Positions 1 to 5,643 of a stretch of DNA of 9,427 nucleotides are shown piece by piece. The DNA comes from Pseudomonadota bacterium (lineage in GTDB: Bacteria; Pseudomonadota; Gammaproteobacteria; Pseudomonadales; Azotimanducaceae): positions 1-9,427 of the forward strand of contig JAQCAK010000047.1 in NCBI GenBank assembly GCA_027621895.1, written 5' to 3'. The notes under the pieces are model-generated. The model saw only the letters and a list, made by a program, of their open reading frames with translations. It made no database searches and was not told the origin of the DNA. Made by a program: the position numbers and the translations under genes. Within the stretch, counting starts at the first letter, position 1; the number at the start of each line of letters is the position of its first letter.

Positions 1-632
1 TCGTGGAATACTCGGTGTCTTTCTTCCCGGTGCTGGCAATCGTTCTGGTTCTGCGCTCCTTTCTCTTTGAACCTTTCCAGATTCCAACTGGCTCGATGAT
101 TCCCACCCTTGAGGTCGGTGACTTCATCCTGGTGAACAAGTATACCTACGGGATTCGCCTGCCTGTCATTGGTACCAAGATCGTGAGTGTCAACGAGCCG
201 GAAAACGGCGATATCATGGTCTTTATCCCGCCTCACCAGAATGAGTACTTCATCAAGCGGGTCGTTGGCGTACCGGGTGACAGGGTTCGTTATCAGGACA
301 AGACGCTGTATATTAATGGCGAGAAACAACCCCAGACGTTTGTGGCGCAGATTCCGCCGGTGAACCCGCAGTTTCTGCTGTACGAAGAAACCCTTGGGGA
401 CGCCTCGCATATGATTCAACGAAATCCCTATCGGGAAACCCGGGTGGAAGAATGGGTCGTACCGGAAGACAGCTATTTCATGATGGGTGATAACCGGGAT
501 CAGAGCAGCGACAGTCGGTATTGGGGATTCGTTTCAGAAAAGAATATAGTGGGTAAAGCGGTAGCCGTCTGGCTGCATAAGAAGCCGGGTTTTCGACTGC
601 CTGAATTCTCACGAAATGGCTGGATAGAGTAA
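1..632 (+). CDS. lepB: Signal peptidase I (LepB), 5'-truncated
   Basis: Leader peptidase of the inner membrane, which cleaves signal peptides from exported proteins using a Ser-Lys dyad. The frame is open from base 3 and the true start lies upstream: the fragment begins at the second membrane segment (fragment residues about 7-22), whereas whole LepB proteins of this type have a further N-terminal membrane segment and cytoplasmic loop. Visible motifs, numbered in the fragment, are the nucleophile box IPTGSM with Ser31, the general-base box YFIKRVVGVPGD with Lys85, and the box GDNRDQSSDSRYWG starting at Gly162. The residue two before the nucleophile is Thr where the family mostly has Ser, a mild variant. 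The C-terminus is complete, ending in TAA at 630-632. It precedes the DUF4845 gene, rnc and era, the usual gammaproteobacterial order. The V/GTG codon at base 3 should not be taken as the start. Confidence 0.97.
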   Translation, partial: VEYSVSFFPVLAIVLVLRSFLFEPFQIPTGSMIPTLEVGDFILVNKYTYGIRLPVIGTKIVSVNEPENGDIMVFIPPHQNEYFIKRVVGVPGDRVRYQDKTLYINGEKQPQTFVAQIPPVNPQFLLYEETLGDASHMIQRNPYRETRVEEWVVPEDSYFMMGDNRDQSSDSRYWGFVSEKNIVGKAVAVWLHKKPGFRLPEFSRNGWIE

Positions 633-635
633 GGA
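631..635 (+). promoter_or_regulatory. Ribosome binding site for the DUF4845 gene
   Basis: AAGGA overlaps the lepB stop codon and lies 8 bases before the ATG at 644. It is the clearest Shine-Dalgarno sequence at any gene junction in the window, and it supports both the choice of start and coupled translation from lepB. Confidence 0.6.
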
Positions 636-643
636 CCCTGATA

Positions 644-1036
644 ATGAAAACAACAAATCATTTCCGACTGAATCCGGGCCGCCAGGAAGGTGGTGCCGGC
701 GGTATCATTCTTGCCATACTGATTTTTGGGGCCATACTGACCCTGGGTTCCCGGCTTGGGCCGCTGTACCTGGATCACAACACCATGTCGACTGTGCTCG
801 ACAAAATGGCAGAAGAACCGGGCCTGGCGTCGAAAAGTGACGGTCAGCTGCGTGAAATGCTCAAGAAGCGATTCAAGCTGAACAACATCAGGGAGTTCGA
901 TGTGAAGGAACACGTCGACTTTCCCAGGAACGGCGAGGGAACTTCCGTGGTTCTGGATTATGAGGTCAGAATGCCGCTCGCAGGCAACGTGGACATGATC
1001 GCATCATTCAACAAGACCGTTGAACTGAGAAACTGA
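644..1036 (+). CDS. DUF4845 family single-pass membrane protein
   Basis: A 130-residue protein of unknown function, matching in size, shape and position the DUF4845 family encoded between lepB and rnc in pseudomonads and relatives. A short basic N-terminus and a Gly-rich turn (about residues 16-20) lead into one hydrophobic helix at about 20-38. The remainder is a soluble domain with mixed charged and hydrophobic pattern (residues about 45-130), which from the positive N-terminus would be expected outside the cytoplasm. It could alternatively be read as a pilin-like N-terminal anchor, but I see no prepilin peptidase motif. It starts 11 bases after the lepB stop with a good ribosome binding site and ends 17 bases before rnc. 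The association with a signal peptidase and RNase III is conserved but its meaning is not known; no function is assigned. Confidence 0.85.
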   Translation: MKTTNHFRLNPGRQEGGAGGIILAILIFGAILTLGSRLGPLYLDHNTMSTVLDKMAEEPGLASKSDGQLREMLKKRFKLNNIREFDVKEHVDFPRNGEGTSVVLDYEVRMPLAGNVDMIASFNKTVELRN

Positions 1037-1053
1037 ACTCGAACAATCGAAGT

Positions 1054-1737
1054 GTGCCGGTGTCCGGAACCGAAAAACTGCAGGAGCGTATAGGGTACAG
1101 GTTCGAGGACCCGACCCTGCTTGAGCAGGCTGTCACTCACCGCAGCTACAGCAACGCCAACAATGAACGCCTTGAATTTCTTGGCGATGCCATCCTCAAT
1201 TTTGTGATCGCCTCTGCACTGTTTGAACGTTTTCCCGATGCAACGGAGGGTCAGCTTTCCCGTCTCAGGGCGAGGCTGGTCAAGCGGCCGACACTGGCCA
1301 ATGTTGCCCGGGAGCTGAATCTTGGCGAACAGTTGATCATGGGCGGTGGTGAGCTGAAAAGCGGCGGATTCAACCGCGATTCCATTCTGTCTGATGCGCT
1401 TGAGGCGATCCTCGGCGCAATGCTGCTAGATGCGGGTGCTGCCGTCACTTCTGAGCGGATTGTTGCTCTTTTTGAGTCACGACTTGATGAGCTTTCCCTT
1501 TCCAATGTCCACAAGGATGCCAAGTCCCGATTGCAGGAATTCCTCCAGGGACGGGGCAAGGCATTGCCGGATTATGTGCTGGTAAAAACATCCGGCAAGT
1601 CTCCGCACCAGGAGTTTGAGGTCGAGTGTCGCAGTGGTGAATTGACCCAGGCCGTCAGCGCAAGAGGCACCTCCCGGCGAAAGGCAGAACAGGCAGCAGC
1701 TCAGCGAGCTCTCGACCTGCTGGAGAGTGGCTTGTGA
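1054..1737 (+). CDS. rnc: Ribonuclease III
   Basis: Double-strand-specific endoribonuclease that processes rRNA precursors and structured mRNAs in the cytoplasm, acting as a homodimer with Mg2+. At 227 residues it is the normal length. The catalytic domain spans about 6-148 with the signature NERLEFLGDAIL carrying Glu41 and Asp45, and a second acidic pair Asp114 and Glu117 in SDALEAILGAM; these positions equal the E. coli numbering. A double-stranded RNA binding domain follows at about 155-224. The start chosen is GTG at 1054, which puts the catalytic residues in family register; a second GTG at 1060 is also possible. No strong ribosome binding site is visible. The stop codon overlaps the era start as GTGA, so the two are probably translationally coupled. 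Confidence 0.97.
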   Translation: MPVSGTEKLQERIGYRFEDPTLLEQAVTHRSYSNANNERLEFLGDAILNFVIASALFERFPDATEGQLSRLRARLVKRPTLANVARELNLGEQLIMGGGELKSGGFNRDSILSDALEAILGAMLLDAGAAVTSERIVALFESRLDELSLSNVHKDAKSRLQEFLQGRGKALPDYVLVKTSGKSPHQEFEVECRSGELTQAVSARGTSRRKAEQAAAQRALDLLESGL

Positions 1738-2624
1738 CAACCCGATGCGGTTACGTGGCTATTCTCGGTCGACCCAATGTGGGCAAGTCAACGCTGTTGA
1801 ATGCGCTGCTGGGCCAGAAGATCAGCATTACCTCGAAAAAACCACAGACAACCCGGCATAACCTGCTGGGTATTTTATCGGAAGACGATACCCAGATACT
1901 GTTTGTAGATACGCCCGGTATTCATTCGGTCGAGCCCAGGGCGATCAATCGTTACATGAACCGGGCCGCTAAAAGCGCTGTCCGTGATGTTGATGTACTG
2001 TTGTTTCTGGTGGACCGGAATCGCTGGACTTCAGATGATGAGCAGGTGGCGGAGATATTCAGATCAGCCAGGTGCAGGAAAGTGCTCGTTATTAACAAGC
2101 TGGATCTGATGCAGGACAGGACTGCTGTGCTGGCACTGCTGCAGAAGCTGCAGCAGCAGTTTCCTGATGCGGAAATCGTCCCGGTCTCAGCGGAAAAGTC
2201 GCAGAACCTGGAAACCCTGCTTGGCGTTGTCAGGACGATGCTGCCGCTGTCTCCCTTCTACTTTGATGAGAACCAGGTGACCGATCGCAGTGAGAGATTC
2301 CTGATCGCAGAGATTCTGAGGGAAAAGCTGATGCGGCAGCTGGGAGACGAGTTGCCCTATGAACTGACGATACAGATAGATCGTTTCGAAGATGACAATG
2401 GAATTGCGCATATTGATGCCACCATCTTCGTTGAAAAAGACGGTCAGAAACGCATTCTGATTGGCAGAAATGGTGAACGAATCAAGCAGGTCGGCAAGGA
2501 TGCGAGACTGGACATGGAGCGCACCCTTGATCGCAAGGTCATGCTCACCACCTGGGTGAAGGTGAAGCAGGGTTGGTCAGATGATGAGCGGGCCATGAAA
2601 AGCCTCGGCTACGATGATGTCTGA
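1734..2624 (+). CDS. era: GTPase Era
   Basis: Essential GTPase that binds the 3' end of 16S rRNA and assists 30S subunit assembly, working with the RNase III encoded just upstream. The 296-residue length is typical. GTPase motifs in order are G1 GRPNVGKST (12-20), G2 around TTR (39-41), G3 DTPG (59-62), G4 NKLD (121-124) and G5 VSAEK (about 151-155). The C-terminal KH domain contains the IGRNGERIK loop that contacts RNA. The start is GTG at 1734, overlapping the rnc stop by four bases; the next in-frame starts would remove the G1 motif. The 3' end overlaps recO by 11 bases, which suggests ribosomes reinitiate. Confidence 0.98.
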   Translation: MTTRCGYVAILGRPNVGKSTLLNALLGQKISITSKKPQTTRHNLLGILSEDDTQILFVDTPGIHSVEPRAINRYMNRAAKSAVRDVDVLLFLVDRNRWTSDDEQVAEIFRSARCRKVLVINKLDLMQDRTAVLALLQKLQQQFPDAEIVPVSAEKSQNLETLLGVVRTMLPLSPFYFDENQVTDRSERFLIAEILREKLMRQLGDELPYELTIQIDRFEDDNGIAHIDATIFVEKDGQKRILIGRNGERIKQVGKDARLDMERTLDRKVMLTTWVKVKQGWSDDERAMKSLGYDDV

Positions 2625-3342
2625 CGGGCTGGAACCCGCCTATGTGCTCCATGCCCGACCCTATCGGGATACCAGTGTGCTGCTGGATCTTTTCGGCAGG
2701 CATACCGGCCGTTTCGGTGCAGTCGCACGCGGTGCCAGGTCAGACCGCTCGAAGTACCGGGGTCGACTTCAGCCCTTTACGCCGCTACTGGTAGCGACGG
2801 TGGGCAGGGGCGAATTGAAGACCCTGACAACGCTGGAATTTCCGGGAAAAGCGTTTACGCCCCGTGGCGATAACCTGTTGTTGGGATTGTATGTCAACGA
2901 ACTGCTGTACCGGTTGCTTGGCAGTTTCGACCCGGTGACACAGCTTTTTGACGAATATCACGACCTGCTGGTGCAATTGTCGGATCCCGGGGCCGCGGTC
3001 AGGGCTGTCCGATGGTTTGAGCTCTGTGTCCTGCAGGAACTGGGATACGGCATCAACTTCGAGTACGACACGCGAACTGGAAACATGATCGCGCCGGAAA
3101 ATCTCTACCAGTTTGTGGTGGACGAGGGGTTTCACCAGGCGGTTTCCGATCACGCGGACCTGCAAAAAGAGAGCCTGTATCCGGGTACAGAACTGCTGCA
3201 CCTGGCGTCCGGCAGTCTCGCGGAAGTCGATGAAAAACGTCTGCTGAATCTGACTCGATCTTCTCTTGCGCGACTGCTGGGAGAAAAACCGCTTAAGAGT
3301 CGGGCCCTTTTCCGAAGGCAGTCCAGGGCGCAGGCAAGATGA
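2614..3342 (+). CDS. recO: DNA repair protein RecO
   Basis: Recombination mediator that, with RecR, helps load RecA onto SSB-coated single-stranded DNA in the RecF pathway. At 242 residues it has the usual size. The N-terminal OB-fold (about 8-85) contains the VLHARPYRDTSVLLDLF pattern, followed by the helical segment with LYVNELLYRLL and the FELCVLQELGYG stretch typical of RecO. The zinc-binding cysteines of many other RecO proteins are not present, as in E. coli. Two tandem ATGs (2614 and 2617) lie inside the end of era, and I cannot choose between them because neither has a clear ribosome binding site. It ends in ATGA overlapping acpS directly, with no pdxJ between. Confidence 0.93.
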   Translation: MMSDGLEPAYVLHARPYRDTSVLLDLFGRHTGRFGAVARGARSDRSKYRGRLQPFTPLLVATVGRGELKTLTTLEFPGKAFTPRGDNLLLGLYVNELLYRLLGSFDPVTQLFDEYHDLLVQLSDPGAAVRAVRWFELCVLQELGYGINFEYDTRTGNMIAPENLYQFVVDEGFHQAVSDHADLQKESLYPGTELLHLASGSLAEVDEKRLLNLTRSSLARLLGEKPLKSRALFRRQSRAQAR

Positions 3343-3719
3343 TAACGGGTGTAGGCATTGACATGGTGGACTCGCGAAGAATCGCTGATGCCCTCGCGCG
3401 CTTTGGCGACCGCTTCATCCAGCGGATCCTGGTAGACGCCGAACTCAGACCGGGGCTGGAAGGCGATCGCCTGACTGCATACCTGGCGCGGCAGTTTGCG
3501 GCTAAAGAGGCGATTTCCAAGGCCCTGGGTACCGGTATGCGCCAGGGTATCCACTTCCGAAATCTCGTTGTAACCCGTGACAGACTCGGTGCCCCCCGGG
3601 TTTCGCTAGAGGATGAGGCAGCTCAGAGGGCCGCGGCAATCGGTATCAGCCAGGTTCATCTCAGTATTTCGGACGAAGCACCTTATGCCATAGCTTATGC
3701 GCTGGCGGTCAAGATCTAG
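3339..3719 (+). CDS. acpS: Holo-[acyl-carrier-protein] synthase
   Basis: Transfers 4'-phosphopantetheine from coenzyme A to the serine of acyl carrier protein, making the active carrier for fatty acid synthesis in the cytoplasm. The length of 126 residues is normal for the small trimeric AcpS class. The Mg2+-binding motifs are visible: GIDMV with Asp8 near the N-terminus and FAAKEA with Glu57. The C-terminal strand LSISDEAPYAIAYA also fits the family. The ATG at 3339 overlaps the recO stop. The 3' end overlaps the end of the convergent barA/gacS-like gene by 11 bases (3709-3719), and I find no hairpin plus T-run terminator in that junction. Confidence 0.96.
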   Translation: MITGVGIDMVDSRRIADALARFGDRFIQRILVDAELRPGLEGDRLTAYLARQFAAKEAISKALGTGMRQGIHFRNLVVTRDRLGAPRVSLEDEAAQRAAAIGISQVHLSISDEAPYAIAYALAVKI

Positions 3720-5529
3720 TTGGCTCGCCTTCCAGACGGGCGCGGTGTTCGATGCTGGCACCAGGGCCGGAAAAAATATCCGGGTTGAACCGGGCCCACG
3801 ACAGCAGCGCGGTGATCTCTCCGTTTAACAGATTCAGCATTGGAACAATCAGTTCAGGTTCATTCTTCAGCGCGATCTCCAGCCGATTTGCCGCGTTGGC
3901 CAGCCGGGGTGCCCCGCTGTAGAGCAGTGCGCCATTCAGCCGGTGCACGGCCTGCCTGAGGGCGGCCGCGTCTTCAATACTGGCATTGATGGCTTGCTGG
4001 ACCGTGGGAAGTGATTCGATCAACAGATCGAAGAGTTCTTTTGCGATTTCAGGTCGCTGATTGGCGTTCTGTAATGCCAGCGTCCTGTCGAAGACGGGAA
4101 GCAACTGTTGTCTTGGGGCGCGCATCGGATTTTTGCGGGGACCGGTCTGCACGAGTTGCGACAGCAGCGCGAGGCGCATCGGCTTGATGACAACGTCACT
4201 CATGCCAGCCGCGCGATATCGATTTTTCTCTTCCGGTGTAGCATGTGCGGTCAGGCCGACAACGCGGGTTTCCGGATTCTGCGACAGTAATCGGCGAGTC
4301 GCCTCAAGGCCGTTCATGTCAGGCATCTGGATATCCATGAAAACCAGATCGTACTGATTGTCAGAGGCGAGTTTAAGCGCCTCGATACCCGATGATGCAG
4401 GGTCGGCAGTCAGTCCGAGATCGGATAGTTGGGACTGCAGGAGTTTGAGGTTGGCAGGATGGTCGTCCACCAGCAGAATGCGCTGGCTTTCCGTTGCCAG
4501 CGGGGAATGGCTGACCGCTTCGATGGCCTGTTGCAGGTGATCCTGGGTCAGGGGTTCTGCAACAGGCAGTCCATGGATCTCCCGGTCACCTCTGGGGTCA
4601 TTCAGCAGTAGCAAAGGCAGATTCGACGGTAATGTCTGTCTGAGCGCCTGGTACGCCGCGCAGTGGATGTCTTCGATGATGCAGCAGGCTGCGGTGGTAT
4701 CCGGACCGGTGACAGCCTTGTGGCCGAGGCGTGCCAGTCTGTGAATCAGCTCGGTTCGCCGTCGAGTGTCCGGAACAATAACAAGGATCGTTTTCGGGCT
4801 GTGGTTCAGGGTGGCATTTCGCGAGGCCAGCGCCTGGATGATCAGGGGTTCGTTGCCGACCGCGCCGGCAGCCAGGTCGATTCGGACGGTCAGATCTTCT
4901 ACAGCACAGGACAGGATCATCGCGGGGCCAGCTGACCTGCTGCCTGCAGATGTAACGCTGCTCCTGCTTCTCTCCGGGTTACTTATGGACGGGCAGTTCG
5001 AGAGCAGTTGTTCCATCAACTGGTTGAACAACCCATTGCGATCCAGTTCAAGTTCGCCTGGCAGATCGGCTGGAAAACTCACCCCTGTTTGAAGATCAGC
5101 AGCAAAAGGCGCGACTGTCATCAAAGCCTGATCGATGATGGCCAGTGGATCAGACCAGGTGATTTCATGATCAATATTTGAAATCAGCTCGATTCGTTTC
5201 AGGGTGTCCTGCAACGCCTCATGCTGTTCGCCCTGTGGCAGCTGATTTTTTAGCTGTTCCATCTGGTGGCGAAGCAGAGACGACCGGTTTCGTCCGTAGA
5301 GTGACTCTTTTTCCGGGTTGGCACTGCGGATCGCCAGGCCAGGATTTTTCAGGGCGTCAAGGGCTGGCTCTGCAGTGTGTCGTCGCCACAGCAACATCGC
5401 AGAAATGGCCAGAATGATCGCGGACACGATCAGGGCGAGCAGTCCTGCCGGTGCAGAGAGGACTGCGGGCGCGATAGCCAGCAGCAACAGTGCTGGTAAT
5501 GCAATAGTTAACGCCCTCGGCCAGTGCAT
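3709..5529 (-). CDS. BarA/GacS-like protein with degenerate kinase; receiver and HPt domains intact
   Basis: A 606-residue relative of the hybrid sensor kinase BarA/GacS, about 310 residues shorter than those (about 920). What is seen: a membrane hairpin of two hydrophobic segments (about 6-25 and 28-48) with almost no loop between them; no HAMP domain; a HisKA-like ghost (about 75-127) where RHQMEQLKNQL sits in place of SHEIRTPLNGI; and an HATPase-like remnant (about 128-179) that stops at an N-box-like QLLSNC. A Ser/Arg-rich stretch (about 181-202) follows, with no G1 or G2 glycine box. A receiver-like segment lacking the phospho-acceptor acids lies at about 246-340. Next is a complete receiver at about 350-462 with Asp355, Asp356, phospho-acceptor Asp399, Thr427 and Lys449. 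A C-terminal HPt domain follows with His529 in VHRLNGALLYSG. Known: BarA/GacS signals through its HPt to UvrY/GacA and the Csr/Rsm RNAs, and the gene lies divergent from rlmD-relA in E. coli. Inferred: it cannot bind ATP normally but could still relay or remove phosphoryl groups. The frame is open throughout, so I call it a gene, not a pseudogene. The start at 5529 is the ATG before the first hydrophobic segment; its ribosome binding site is weak. Confidence 0.88.
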   Translation of the reverse strand: MHWPRALTIALPALLLLAIAPAVLSAPAGLLALIVSAIILAISAMLLWRRHTAEPALDALKNPGLAIRSANPEKESLYGRNRSSLLRHQMEQLKNQLPQGEQHEALQDTLKRIELISNIDHEITWSDPLAIIDQALMTVAPFAADLQTGVSFPADLPGELELDRNGLFNQLMEQLLSNCPSISNPERSRSSVTSAGSRSAGPAMILSCAVEDLTVRIDLAAGAVGNEPLIIQALASRNATLNHSPKTILVIVPDTRRRTELIHRLARLGHKAVTGPDTTAACCIIEDIHCAAYQALRQTLPSNLPLLLLNDPRGDREIHGLPVAEPLTQDHLQQAIEAVSHSPLATESQRILLVDDHPANLKLLQSQLSDLGLTADPASSGIEALKLASDNQYDLVFMDIQMPDMNGLEATRRLLSQNPETRVVGLTAHATPEEKNRYRAAGMSDVVIKPMRLALLSQLVQTGPRKNPMRAPRQQLLPVFDRTLALQNANQRPEIAKELFDLLIESLPTVQQAINASIEDAAALRQAVHRLNGALLYSGAPRLANAANRLEIALKNEPELIVPMLNLLNGEITALLSWARFNPDIFSGPGASIEHRARLEGEPTRS

Positions 5530-5549
5530 GTGTTCAACTTATTCCCGAA

Positions 5550-5579
5550 GTGAATTTTTATAGACTAACCTGATATTAT
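5550..5579 (+). promoter_or_regulatory. Candidate sigma-70 promoter for cysM-rlmD-relA
   Basis: The segment contains an extended -10 element, TG at 5571-5572 then TATTAT at 5574-5579 (5 of 6 to TATAAT). A weak -35 candidate GTGAAT lies at 5550-5555 with an 18-base spacer (3 of 6). An extended -10 can compensate for a poor -35. A transcript would begin near 5586, giving a leader of about 58 bases to cysM. A second weaker option is TTGGCG (5579-5584) with TATCAT (5600-5605), but its spacer is only 15 bases. Judged by eye. Confidence 0.42.
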
Positions 5580-5585
5580 TGGCGG
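5557..5585 (-). promoter_or_regulatory. Candidate promoter for the barA/gacS-like gene
   Basis: On the minus strand TATAAA (plus coordinates 5557-5562) resembles a -10 box. The matching -35 position 17 bases upstream (5580-5585) reads CCGCCA, a poor match. It would give a leader of about 20 bases before the ATG at 5529. It overlaps the cysM promoter candidate, so the two may compete for polymerase. Weak evidence. Confidence 0.25.
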
Positions 5586-5597
5586 CGCGAGAGTTCT

Positions 5598-5608
5598 CCT
5601 ATCATAGG
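5598..5608. repeat. Perfect short inverted repeat, possible operator
   Basis: CCTAT-C-ATAGG is a perfect 5-base inverted repeat around one central base. It lies just downstream of the predicted cysM start point, between the two divergent genes, and it also contains the alternative -10 TATCAT. A further pair, GGCGGC at 5581-5586 and GCCGCC at 5608-5613, flanks it. It could be a repressor site or the tip of a leader structure, or chance; no binding protein can be named from the sequence. Confidence 0.3.
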
Positions 5609-5643
5609 CCGCCCTGCCCACGCCAGGTAAACCAGTTCAAGTC

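Noticed and set aside
3..5. GTG as the start codon of lepB
   Set aside because: It falls directly before the second membrane segment, and the family has about 70 or more residues upstream; the gene is simply cut by the window edge.
500..913. A 137-codon minus-strand frame across the lepB / DUF4845 junction
   Set aside because: It spans two well-supported genes on the opposite strand and has no recognisable protein features.
2140..2160. CTGCAG-rich repeat in era as a tandem repeat element
   Set aside because: It is a short Leu/Gln codon run in a coding helix, not a repeat array.
4505..4795. The receiver-like segment (residues 246-340) lacking acidic residues as a special anomaly
   Set aside because: To my knowledge full-length BarA/GacS proteins also carry a degenerate receiver-like spacer between the kinase core and the true receiver, so this is probably a family trait.
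3709..5529. Calling the barA/gacS-like gene a pseudogene
   Set aside because: No stop or frameshift occurs in 606 codons and the receiver and HPt active residues are all intact, which neutral decay would not preserve.
4061..5563. Several plus-strand open frames inside the barA/gacS-like gene
   Set aside because: The minus strand encodes clear receiver and HPt domains there; the plus frames are short, overlap each other and look like shadows.
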